Made by a program: the position numbers and the translations under genes | Shown: piece by piece, positions 1 through 8,384 of the stretch | Numbering within the stretch: position 1 is the stretch's first letter | Layout of the letters: every line of letters begins with the position of its first letter | Assembly: GCF_008086205.1 (NCBI RefSeq) | Contig: NZ_VSKK01000001.1 | Location: 248,001-312,000, forward strand | Direction: 5' to 3' | Source: Bizionia myxarmorum | GTDB taxonomy: Bacteria; Bacteroidota; Bacteroidia; Flavobacteriales; Flavobacteriaceae | DNA length: 64,000 nucleotides | Notes under the pieces: generated by a model | Told to the model about the DNA's origin: nothing | Databases searched by the model: none | Seen by the model: the letters and a program-made list of their open reading frames with translations, nothing else

Positions 1-239
1 CGCCATTTCATTTCGCCATTTTTGTAGATAAATAATGTTGGCAAACCTTTAACCCGAAGTGCTTCAGCTAATTCTTTGTTTTTATCAACATCAATTTTTA
101 TAACTTTAGCTTTGTCGCCAAGTGCTGCTGCCACATCTCGCAAAACAGCATGCATAGCTGCCGACTGATCGTTAATATCCGTGAAAAAATCTAGTAATAC
201 AGGAATGTTAACATCTATAAGTTCCCCGAATTTTGACAT
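1..239 (-). CDS. Thioredoxin-fold protein lacking the CxxC motif (partial)
   Basis: The visible 79 residues begin MSKFGELIDVNIPVLLDFF and run off the left edge of the window. The strand order of a thioredoxin is clear: LLDFF is the beta strand before the active site, VIKIDVDKN follows the second helix, and GLPTLFIYKNGE contains the cis-proline loop and the next strand. Where WCGPC is expected the sequence reads FTDINDQSA, so both redox cysteines are missing and a disulfide reductase role is unlikely. This is a recognised variant in flavobacteria; its role is unknown to me. The start is the first ATG after a TAnnTTTG element at 271-278. Confidence 0.75.
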   Translation of the reverse strand, partial: MSKFGELIDVNIPVLLDFFTDINDQSAAMHAVLRDVAAALGDKAKVIKIDVDKNKELAEALRVKGLPTLFIYKNGEMKW

Positions 240-270
240 ACAATTTCAGTTTTGGTCACATGTGCTATAA

Positions 271-278
271 CAAACCTA
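271..278 (-). promoter_or_regulatory. Probable -7 element of the thioredoxin-like gene
   Basis: On the minus strand this reads TAGGTTTG, a match to the Bacteroidota TAnnTTTG -7 element, 31 nt before the ATG. No TTG is seen at the ideal distance upstream, so the call rests on one half of the promoter. Confidence 0.4.
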
Positions 279-336
279 CGTAATTTTTTTTATTTTGACT
301 AACAATCGGATAAGTCAGATGCATCATATACTTATT

Positions 337-1572
337 TTAAACGCTTTTAACGCCCTTTTTAAGCTCGATAACTGTTATTTCCGGCCAAATCCCCACGCGC
401 CCTGGAAAAGCGTGATAACCAAAGCCACGATTTACATTTATAGTACGACCAAATTCCTGATACAACCCTGCCCATTGCTTGTAGATATATTGTGATGGAC
501 TCCATTTAAAGAACCCTGGAATTTCAATACCCATTTGTAAACCATGTGTATGGCCGCTTAAAGTTAATTGATAATTAAAATCGTCTTCTTTTACTTGAAA
601 TTCCCAATGTGATGGATCATGAGACAGTAATATTTTGAAATCTTCTTTAGAAACCTTTTCGGATGCTTTTTGCAAATCACCAGTTTGATTAAAACCTTTA
701 CCCCAATTTTCAATACCAATTAAAGCTATTTTCTGTCCATCTTTTTCAATATAGCGATGCTCATCTAATAGCAAATCGAAGCCAATTTTTGGATGAACGT
801 CTTTAACCGCTTGAAAGTTTTTTACTTTATCTTCTGGCGTGTCCCAATCCACATAATCACCATAATCATGATTTCCTAAAACCGAAAACTTGCCATAAGG
901 CGCATACAAGGTTTTGAATATATCAATCCAACCGTCCATTTCATCCGCTTTATTGTTTACCAAGTCGCCAGTAAACAACATCAAATCTGTTTTTTGTTCG
1001 TTTATTAAATCAACACCATATTGAACTTTTTCTTTATTAGTAAAACTGCCTGAATGAATATCAGAAATTTGAGTGATTTTAAATCCATCAAAAGCTTCCG
1101 GTAAATCATCAAAAGTGAGTTGATATTTTAGCACTTTAAAATTATAACGACCCTGAACTATGCCATAAATAAAAGATGCAAACGGAATGGCAGCCAGACC
1201 TAAAGCAATTTTAGCAACAAAGGTCCTGCGACTTTCAAAAACGGCTGTTTCGCCTGGAGAAACCCAAGAATAACCTTTTCTAAATAGGCGAAAAACATCT
1301 TCACCAAACATAAATGCTACCAAAAATAACTTCGGAATTAAAATGGTGAGCATAAAACCAGTTGCTAACTGAAATGCATTGGTTTGTCCAGCACTTCGCG
1401 GTGTTACGTAAAGAATATATAGGAAATAGGCATAAATAACTGCAGCTACAAGTATCCAAACGGCTCGAATAACCTTACTTTTCGTAAGCGCTTTTAAAGC
1501 CTGAAAGGCATAAAATTCCACCGCAAAAATAATGACTGAAAATATAATTAAGGCAATAATCCAACGAGACAT
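337..1572 (-). CDS. Membrane-anchored calcineurin-like metallophosphoesterase
   Basis: The protein has 411 residues. Three to four hydrophobic segments fill the first ~130 residues (WIIALIIFSVIIFAVEFYAF is the first), followed by a metallophosphoesterase domain. The metal-binding motifs appear in order: QISDIHSG, FTGDLVNN, LGNHDYG, LSHDPSHW and SGHTHGLQ. This is the YkuE/YaeI-like class, usually facing the periplasm; the substrate cannot be read from sequence. The frame is open upstream to a TTG at 1599, but the promoter lies on that stretch (TATCTTTG at 1597-1604), so the ATG giving MSRWIIAL is the start. It appears to have its own promoter rather than belonging to the glycan operon upstream. 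Confidence 0.88.
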   Translation of the reverse strand: MSRWIIALIIFSVIIFAVEFYAFQALKALTKSKVIRAVWILVAAVIYAYFLYILYVTPRSAGQTNAFQLATGFMLTILIPKLFLVAFMFGEDVFRLFRKGYSWVSPGETAVFESRRTFVAKIALGLAAIPFASFIYGIVQGRYNFKVLKYQLTFDDLPEAFDGFKITQISDIHSGSFTNKEKVQYGVDLINEQKTDLMLFTGDLVNNKADEMDGWIDIFKTLYAPYGKFSVLGNHDYGDYVDWDTPEDKVKNFQAVKDVHPKIGFDLLLDEHRYIEKDGQKIALIGIENWGKGFNQTGDLQKASEKVSKEDFKILLSHDPSHWEFQVKEDDFNYQLTLSGHTHGLQMGIEIPGFFKWSPSQYIYKQWAGLYQEFGRTINVNRGFGYHAFPGRVGIWPEITVIELKKGVKSV

Positions 1573-1596
1573 AATGTTTCTTTTTTCAAGCGCTTG

Positions 1597-1624
1597 CAAA
1601 GATACTGCTAAAAATATCAGGCAA
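1597..1624 (-). promoter_or_regulatory. Bacteroidota-type promoter of the metallophosphoesterase gene
   Basis: Reading the minus strand, TTG (1622-1624) is followed by 17 nt and then TATCTTTG (1597-1604), fitting the TTG-N17-19-TAnnTTTG consensus. The ATG is 24 nt further on. The promoter lies between this gene and the beta-mannosidase gene upstream. Confidence 0.65.
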
Positions 1625-1638
1625 TTTTTAAGGTGATG

Positions 1639-4101
1639 TTAAAGTTGAAAATCATTTAAACTAATGATTTTCAAACTATTTAAATTTTCAGCTGAAGTTT
1701 TGAATTCAATCTGTTTGGATTCATTCGGTAGCAAATCCATGTAATTGTCGGAAAAGTGTCCGCTTTCATTACAAAATAAGAACACATCTTTTTGAAGCGT
1801 TTTTGATGCTAACGTGATTATAAAACCATCTTCAGTTTTTGTAATACTTTGTTGAATACCTTTGCAAGGCAATTTTAAATCTTTCGGTTTGGCCAAATAG
1901 AAAAGTGCTTCAGAGTTTTGAAATTTTGAAACGATTACGACTTTATTTCTGTCTATTGAAATTCGGTTTAAATCAACTGAAAATTTAATGGTACTTGAAT
2001 TGGGCTCCACTTTTATGGTTTCAGAGTGTTCCCAAATCAGTTTTCCTGAAAAATCCATAATTTTTATGGAAAGCATATCCGAATAGCTTTCAAAGGCATC
2101 ATTAATCAGATGTATTTTTAAAGAATCATTTTTTACTTCCGAAGAAATAAGGACGTTTTCCAAACTTCGCTTTGCTTTATAATGTAGCGCTTTCCTATTT
2201 CCGAAGAAATCAATACTTGACCAGGAAACCGACGGCCAACAATCATTTAATTGCCAAAAAAGCGTTCCCATATTATACGGTTTAGCACGACGCTGGGCTT
2301 CAATGCCTTTGGTAATTCCATAAGCTTGCAGCAACTGACTCATATAAACATATGCTTCTGGAGTATTTGGAACAGGGAAATCGCGTGCCATATACGCGTC
2401 AATTAACTCAAATCCTCTAACATGTTTTTGATGATTTTTAAAGCCTTCAGAAGAAATATCCAGCGAATCATTCTGATTAATAAAGTTAATCACCTCATAA
2501 CTCGGAAAACCTTGAAAGCCAAATTCACTCATAAAACGCGGTACTTGCTCATCAAAATGTTCAAAAGGAAAACCATCATGCCAAACCCACCAATCATGTG
2601 CATCACCTTGAAATTCGAATTCCGAATTCCCACGACCAAATTTTGGAGAGGTTTCCCAATAGTCCGTGTCGGTTAAACTGGCAACGGTTTCTGGCAACAT
2701 AGTGTCGAAAACCTTAAGATAATTATTCCAAATCTCTGTTTTTTCAGATTCTGGTCTGCCATCTTGCCAACCCCAACGATGCCAACCTTCCGAATTTTCA
2801 TTATTTCCGCACCATAAAGCTATGGATGCATGATTTCGTAAACGCTTTACATTGTCTATGGCTTCTTGTTGAATGTTCTCTAAAAATTTCGAATCGCCAG
2901 GATACATAGCACAAGCAAACATAAAATCTTGCCAAACTAGAATGCCTTTTTCATCGCATAAATCATAAAAAATCTCATTTTCGTAAATGCCGCCGCCCCA
3001 AACGCGGAGCATATTCATATTGGCGTTAACAACATCATTTAGCAACTTATTATAATGTGAATCCGTTACCTGATTTTGCAAACTATTTTGCGGAATATAA
3101 TTAGCGCCTTTTGCATAAACGGGTTTGCCATTTACTTTAAAATAGAAAGATTCACCTAAACTATCCTTCTCTGTAATTAAGTCAATAGTGCGTAATCCTT
3201 TTTTAACGGAAACAGAATCTAAAATTGTTGCTCCCTTTTTTACAAGCACTTTAATAGTGTACAAATACGGGTCGCCCAAATTATGTGGCCACCAACGCTT
3301 CGGATTTTTAATATTGAATTGAATTGCCGATTTACTATTATTTGAAACAATGGAATTTAATTCGTTATTTACAAAAATATGATAGTCTAAATCTAAAGTG
3401 TCATTTCCTTGAATATCCAAATTTACTTCCAGTTTGGATAAGGAATCCTCTAAACTCAACTGTTTAATATAGATATCCTGAATTTTCAAAGTATTCCAAG
3501 CTATTAATTTAATAGGTCGCCAAATACCTGATGTATTTAATTTTGGTCCCCAATCCCAACCATATTGAAATTGGCCCTTTCTAGTAAAAATGCGATTTCC
3601 TTCGGGGAGTGAGTAGTTCAAATTGGACTTGGCTTCTTCTTCGTATTTTGTGGTGTTTTCAAAAAGAATCTTTAGGATGTTTTCCGATTTTAATAGAGAT
3701 TTAACCTCAACTGTAAATTCTCTAAAAGCATTATTCGAATTTAAAATTAAGGAATCATTTAAGTAAACCGATGCATAAGTATCCAAACCTTCAAAATTGA
3801 GTTCAATATGATTTTTCTTTAAAGTTTCCGAAGTCAGATTAAAAGTGGTTTGATAGTCCCAATCCGTTTTAGAAACCCATTGAACGTCTTTTTCATTATC
3901 ACCAATAAATGGATTTGGAATTTGCTGATGATCTAATAAATCTGAAAACACATTTCCTGGAACTTTAGCTGAAAACCAGTTTAAGGAGTCACTTGCTTTA
4001 AATTCCCAATAATCATGTATCAGGAATGTTTGTGGTACATCTGATTCTTTTTGGCATCCCAAAAAAAGTAAACAAACCGCTATGTAGAAAACATGTTTCA
4101 T
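1639..4101 (-). CDS. Beta-mannosidase, GH2 family, lipoprotein
   Basis: The 820-residue protein opens with a lipoprotein signal (MKHVFYIAVCLLFLGC) and shows the full GH2 order: sugar-binding jelly roll with YGWDWGPK, Ig-like domain, TIM barrel with MLRVWGGGIYE, then C-terminal beta domains. The acid/base glutamate sits in WCGNNENSEGW (about residue 434) and the nucleophile in MSEFGFQGFPS (about residue 524). Beta-mannosidases (EC 3.2.1.25) remove the single beta-1,4-mannose of the N-glycan core, which suits the neighbours. Its ATG overlaps the PNGase F stop codon by one base (TAATG), so it is the last gene of a translationally coupled four-gene operon. Family and activity are well supported; the natural substrate is inferred from context. 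Confidence 0.93.
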   Translation of the reverse strand: MKHVFYIAVCLLFLGCQKESDVPQTFLIHDYWEFKASDSLNWFSAKVPGNVFSDLLDHQQIPNPFIGDNEKDVQWVSKTDWDYQTTFNLTSETLKKNHIELNFEGLDTYASVYLNDSLILNSNNAFREFTVEVKSLLKSENILKILFENTTKYEEEAKSNLNYSLPEGNRIFTRKGQFQYGWDWGPKLNTSGIWRPIKLIAWNTLKIQDIYIKQLSLEDSLSKLEVNLDIQGNDTLDLDYHIFVNNELNSIVSNNSKSAIQFNIKNPKRWWPHNLGDPYLYTIKVLVKKGATILDSVSVKKGLRTIDLITEKDSLGESFYFKVNGKPVYAKGANYIPQNSLQNQVTDSHYNKLLNDVVNANMNMLRVWGGGIYENEIFYDLCDEKGILVWQDFMFACAMYPGDSKFLENIQQEAIDNVKRLRNHASIALWCGNNENSEGWHRWGWQDGRPESEKTEIWNNYLKVFDTMLPETVASLTDTDYWETSPKFGRGNSEFEFQGDAHDWWVWHDGFPFEHFDEQVPRFMSEFGFQGFPSYEVINFINQNDSLDISSEGFKNHQKHVRGFELIDAYMARDFPVPNTPEAYVYMSQLLQAYGITKGIEAQRRAKPYNMGTLFWQLNDCWPSVSWSSIDFFGNRKALHYKAKRSLENVLISSEVKNDSLKIHLINDAFESYSDMLSIKIMDFSGKLIWEHSETIKVEPNSSTIKFSVDLNRISIDRNKVVIVSKFQNSEALFYLAKPKDLKLPCKGIQQSITKTEDGFIITLASKTLQKDVFLFCNESGHFSDNYMDLLPNESKQIEFKTSAENLNSLKIISLNDFQL

Positions 4102-5297
4102 TATTTATCATAAACCAAATAGGCCGAAACCATCCAATAATTAATTTTATCGGTTTCAATAGCTTGCGCTTCAGGAATGGAAAATGTGAAGATATGATTA
4201 CCAGCAGCAATATCACCAAGCTCTATAATTTCAGGAATTACATCACTTCCGGGACACCAATTAGATCTTGAATAATCGGAAGACGCAATGCGCTCCTCAA
4301 TTTCTTCACCTTTCCAAGTTGCCTTTTCCATCCAAACACCGGACGTTGGATTAAAACGTCTAAAACTCGCGCAGTCATCTCGCCATGGCACAAATTGTTT
4401 TATAATCTTCTTATCTAATGAAATAATATTCTCCTTTTCTGTAAACTCATCACCTTCAGAATGGCCACCGTGACCAGTTGTGATGTAGTAAAGTTTCGCG
4501 TTTTTTAATGTTTCTTCCACTGGAAGTTCTACTTGTAAATCGCCTTTATGGAAAGCATCATAAAATTGCTGTGCTCCAGCATATTTACTAGTGTTTACAA
4601 TGGAAATTACACCTTGTTCTTTTTTGATATGCTTGGGAATTTCACTTTCATCAAATTCTAAACTAACAGAAATAGTATAGCCTTCTTTGGTCCATGTGTC
4701 TATAAAAACACCAATGTAAACCTCATTTTCTAAAACAGGTAATAGTTGCGTAATATCCTGTTCCCACTGAATATTTTCTTCCCACTTCGGAATATAAACC
4801 GGTTTTAAACTGGCTACACGTTCGTTATCATTAAAAAAACCAACACCAAAAGGGGTCATAAAACGTAATAATTCAATATTCGGTTGGTAAATTTGATTGT
4901 CGATTTCTTGTGAAACTATTCCAGGAAAACCGTTTTCAAATTGTTCTTTTTTTAAATTTTCACTTTCAAAATCTAATAGATTTAAATCTGCAGTTGCTGG
5001 AATAACAAATAAAGAACCCGATTTATCCCAAGGATCCCCATTAGATGTCAAGGTCATTTTTATAGTTACTTTTGGTTGATTTTTATAAATCGGCAACATG
5101 ACTTTTTTCAATAAAACGCGACCAGCATCCAAACGAATAATAGAATCATTTAACTGAATACTATCATTTTTAAAACCCATATCAAAATACAAATTGGTAT
5201 CTTTAAATATAGTAATTTGCTTATCACCAATTGGTTTTACAGGCTCTTTACACGCTGCAACTAATAGAAAAACTAAAAAAGTGTAGACTAGTTTCAT
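4101..5297 (-). CDS. Peptide-N-glycosidase F homologue, lipoprotein
   Basis: PNGase F cleaves the amide bond between the N-glycan GlcNAc and asparagine, leaving aspartate. This 398-residue protein has a lipobox (LLVAAC) and the two jelly-roll domains of the family. Diagnostic stretches are GHGGHSEGDEFTEKEN, WRDDCASFRR and SDYSRSNWCPG. By eye-alignment with the Elizabethkingia enzyme, Asp60 matches the aspartate of DPWDKSG and Glu206 the glutamate of GDEF. The third acidic residue, Glu118 (IYTETW), is aspartate here (VFIDTW). It lies between cutC (4-nt ATGA overlap) and the beta-mannosidase (1-nt overlap). The signal suggests lipid anchoring, unlike the secreted Elizabethkingia enzyme. Family membership is firm; activity with the Asp substitution is not proven. 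Confidence 0.88.
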   Translation of the reverse strand: MKLVYTFLVFLLVAACKEPVKPIGDKQITIFKDTNLYFDMGFKNDSIQLNDSIIRLDAGRVLLKKVMLPIYKNQPKVTIKMTLTSNGDPWDKSGSLFVIPATADLNLLDFESENLKKEQFENGFPGIVSQEIDNQIYQPNIELLRFMTPFGVGFFNDNERVASLKPVYIPKWEENIQWEQDITQLLPVLENEVYIGVFIDTWTKEGYTISVSLEFDESEIPKHIKKEQGVISIVNTSKYAGAQQFYDAFHKGDLQVELPVEETLKNAKLYYITTGHGGHSEGDEFTEKENIISLDKKIIKQFVPWRDDCASFRRFNPTSGVWMEKATWKGEEIEERIASSDYSRSNWCPGSDVIPEIIELGDIAAGNHIFTFSIPEAQAIETDKINYWMVSAYLVYDK

Positions 5298-5998
5298 TTT
5301 TGAATTTGGTTTAAGATCTGTTTAATCGTTTCTTCACAAGAAACAGTTTGAGGCGTATTGCCAAAATATACGTGGTTATTTTTTATTGAAACCACTTTGG
5401 AAGCGGAAGCGTGAATTTCTTTTAATCCTGCAGCTTTAAACTTTGAAGCATTTTTTGGATTAATACCTGAACCGGCGAGAATTGTTAAACTATCGCCCGC
5501 TTTTTCTTGTAGCTTGATTAGCAGATCCAAACCTTTTTCTGCAGAAGATTCTAGACCAGAAGTCAGAATTCTTTTCACACCTAAATTTATTAGTTGTTGA
5601 AAAGCCTCAAATGGATTTGATACACAATCAAAAGCGCGATGAAACGTAAACGGCAATGGATTAGCTAAAGCTATTAATTCCTGTGTTCGTTTTAAATCGA
5701 TGGTATTGTCGGCATTTAAAACACCCGAAACAATTCCTGCAACACCTAAATTTTTACAGATTTCAATGTCGTGTTTTATAATTTCAAATTGCGCTTGGGT
5801 ATACGTAAAATTTCCAGATCGTGGTCTTATTAATACAAAAACTGGGATTGATAGGTGTTCAATAACCTGTTTAATCAGTCCATAACTGGGCGTAATGCCA
5901 CCCACTGCTAATTCACTACAAAGCTCAATACGATGCGCACCTGCTTTTTCGGCATTTATAGCCGATTGGTAAGAGTTGGCACAAATTTCTAATCGCAT
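5294..5998 (-). CDS. cutC: CutC family TIM-barrel protein
   Basis: The protein has 234 residues, close to the usual CutC length, and starts MRLEICANSYQSAINAEKAG. It shows the family signatures ELCSELAVGGITPSYG, VFVLIRPRSGNF and TFHRAFD. No signal peptide is seen, so it should be cytosolic. The family is named for copper homeostasis in E. coli, but that role is disputed, and in Bacteroidota the gene often lies in glycan clusters. Here it is one nucleotide after the GH20 stop and overlaps the PNGase F start. A role in sugar metabolism is plausible from this position but is inference. Confidence 0.9.
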   Translation of the reverse strand: MRLEICANSYQSAINAEKAGAHRIELCSELAVGGITPSYGLIKQVIEHLSIPVFVLIRPRSGNFTYTQAQFEIIKHDIEICKNLGVAGIVSGVLNADNTIDLKRTQELIALANPLPFTFHRAFDCVSNPFEAFQQLINLGVKRILTSGLESSAEKGLDLLIKLQEKAGDSLTILAGSGINPKNASKFKAAGLKEIHASASKVVSIKNNHVYFGNTPQTVSCEETIKQILNQIQK

Positions 5999-5999
5999 A

Positions 6000-8270
6000 T
6001 TACTGTATTACTATTTCATCAATAAAAGTCCAAGCAGCATTCCCAGCACCCTGTTTTCCATCTGGAATAATACCTCGTTCTGAAATTCGCAATATTATAA
6101 AACGCGTTTTAACATTTTTTTCTAAAGCAACAGATGCTAATAAGCCTTCCGTTTCAGGAATAAAAACCTCTATAATTTCATCATTATCAAATTCAATTTC
6201 AATCATTTTTGGCGCATAAATCCACTGACCATTTCCATTATGAAAACGCGTAGAAATAGATGTGATTTCGGTTTCCACACCTAAATCTATAGTAATTTCT
6301 ACATCTTCACCCCAAAATCCCAACCATTCTTTATCGCCGTAGCGGTAATCGCTTCCAGACATTCCATTAATCAAACCATTACTTCCGCTTCCCATATAAG
6401 CGTGATGCGGCTGCACATTTAAAGTAATTTTATGACCAATTGCTTTATGCCAATTAATAGTCTGCGAGAAGGTTTCACCTAGTATTTTATCATCTTTAAA
6501 AACAGCTGCTTTTATCGTTTCACTTTTAGAAATAGGAATCCCAGTTTTGTAAATTTTCGATGTGATGGTAGGTTCCGAACCATCCAAAGTATAATGTATA
6601 TTTTTCCCTGCAATGGCTGTTCCCATTTCGTAAAAAACTTGATCTCGATTGGTAACTAATTTGCCTTCTATTTCATATAAATGATTGGCGTAATTAATAT
6701 CTAAAGCATCCATTCTTTTATGAAAATTCTCCACTCGTAACACAAAATCTTTATAATCCTTACGGTCAGACATAGACCAAACGGCCTCACTTAAAGCTAG
6801 TATTCTTGGAAAAACCATATATTCTACTTGCTTTGAATTCGGCATATATTCCGTCCAAACATTGCCCTGCGCTCCCAATACATATTTAGATTGTTCTGAT
6901 GTTAATTCTTTAGGAATAGGATTGAAACTATACACTTTTTCTAAAGGTAGAAAGCCTCCAATGGCTAGAGGTTCATCTTTATTTTCAGACTGATAGTGAT
7001 CAAAATACGCATGAGAACCCGGCGTTAAAATAACGTTATGACCTAGTTTGGCGGCTTCAATAGCGCCCTCAAATCCACGCCATGACATAACAGTAGCATT
7101 TGGCGCAAGTCCACCTTCCAAAATTTCATCCCAGCCTATAATTTGCCTGCCTTTACTATTTATGTATTTCTCAATTCTAGTAATAAAATAACTTTGCAAT
7201 CCGTTTTCATCAATTAAATCTTCTTTATCAATTAACGCTTGACAATGTTCACAATTTTTCCATCTGGTTTTAGGTGCTTCATCACCACCAATATGAATAT
7301 AGGTGCTTGGAAATAATTCTAGAACCTCATCAAAAACATCTTCTAAAAAAGCGAAGGTTTCCTCTTTAGGACAATAAATATCCTCAAAAACACCACCTTT
7401 TGTAGCTACTTCCACTTGATTGCCTGTACAGCCCAATTCAGGATATGCAGAAATGGCAGCTTGGGAATGTCCTGGTAATTCAATTTCTGGAATAACGGTT
7501 ATATAGCGCGCGCCAGCATAAGCAACAATGTCTTTAATTTCTTCTTGGGTATAATAACCACCGTAACGTTTGCCATCAAATTCTTGAGGTTGGGTATTAT
7601 AATGACCAATTAATGTTTCATTTCTATATGCCGCAATTTCTTGCAGTTTTGGATATTTTTTAATTTCAATGCGCCATCCTTGATCATCTGTTAAATGCCA
7701 ATGAAATGTATTCATTTTCAGCATGGCTATGGCATCAATATATTTCTTAATAAATTCCACTGGAAACATATGTCGCGATACATCTAAATGCATCCCACGA
7801 TACTCAAATTTTGGTTCATCTTCAATCTTAACATTTTGAACCGCTATACCTTGACCAGAAAAAGATTTATTTTCAAGTTCTACAGGTAATAACTGGCGTA
7901 AACTTTGAACAGCCAGAAAAGCACCTTGGCCCGTATTTGCTAGAATAATAATCCCGTTATCTGAGACCTGCAATTTATAACCTTCCTTATTGCTAATAGT
8001 TTCATCTTTCCTGAAAACAATATCCTCTCCTGATTTCAATTCAAAAGAAGTTCCTGATTCTACATAATTTTTTAGGAAATTTCCTGCAATAGAAAATTCA
8101 TCCTCAAAACTTAAAGTCGTTTCATTTGTAATTTGGAAATAACCGTTCTGAATTGTCTGACTTAATGGAATTGGAATTATATGCGGCGTTATCGGTTCTA
8201 CTAATTTTTTAGAACAACTGAAAAAAACAGTCATAAAAACTACACTAATGAGGGATGTCTTAAATTGCAT
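6000..8270 (-). CDS. Beta-N-acetylhexosaminidase, GH20 family, lipoprotein
   Basis: The 756-residue protein is a lipoprotein (signal ending VFFSCSKK) with the GH20b N-domain (PHIIPIPLSQ), then the catalytic TIM barrel. Typical barrel motifs are RGMHLDVSRHMFP, FHWHLTDDQGWR and IPEIELPGHSQA. The catalytic Asp-Glu pair is in HIGGDEAPK near residue 328. A chitobiase C-terminal-like module (YTLDGSEPT) and a discoidin-like carbohydrate-binding domain follow; the tail is near-parallel to that of the GH92 protein. GH20 enzymes remove terminal GlcNAc or GalNAc (EC 3.2.1.52), which would trim complex-type antennae here. It is the first gene of the minus operon, divergent from GH92 across about 115 bp. 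Confidence 0.93.
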   Translation of the reverse strand: MQFKTSLISVVFMTVFFSCSKKLVEPITPHIIPIPLSQTIQNGYFQITNETTLSFEDEFSIAGNFLKNYVESGTSFELKSGEDIVFRKDETISNKEGYKLQVSDNGIIILANTGQGAFLAVQSLRQLLPVELENKSFSGQGIAVQNVKIEDEPKFEYRGMHLDVSRHMFPVEFIKKYIDAIAMLKMNTFHWHLTDDQGWRIEIKKYPKLQEIAAYRNETLIGHYNTQPQEFDGKRYGGYYTQEEIKDIVAYAGARYITVIPEIELPGHSQAAISAYPELGCTGNQVEVATKGGVFEDIYCPKEETFAFLEDVFDEVLELFPSTYIHIGGDEAPKTRWKNCEHCQALIDKEDLIDENGLQSYFITRIEKYINSKGRQIIGWDEILEGGLAPNATVMSWRGFEGAIEAAKLGHNVILTPGSHAYFDHYQSENKDEPLAIGGFLPLEKVYSFNPIPKELTSEQSKYVLGAQGNVWTEYMPNSKQVEYMVFPRILALSEAVWSMSDRKDYKDFVLRVENFHKRMDALDINYANHLYEIEGKLVTNRDQVFYEMGTAIAGKNIHYTLDGSEPTITSKIYKTGIPISKSETIKAAVFKDDKILGETFSQTINWHKAIGHKITLNVQPHHAYMGSGSNGLINGMSGSDYRYGDKEWLGFWGEDVEITIDLGVETEITSISTRFHNGNGQWIYAPKMIEIEFDNDEIIEVFIPETEGLLASVALEKNVKTRFIILRISERGIIPDGKQGAGNAAWTFIDEIVIQ

Positions 8271-8384
8271 TTTTAGTATATTAGAAGTCTTAAAACTACT
8301 AATCTATTTAATGAAAAATCACTTTAAGTTGATAATAATTTAAAGGACTTGTTAATTAAACATGATTTAAGCGTAAAAACCATA

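Noticed and set aside
1573-1599. Nine-codon N-terminal extension of the metallophosphoesterase from a TTG
   Set aside because: The promoter element TATCTTTG covers this stretch, so the extension would lie upstream of the transcript start.
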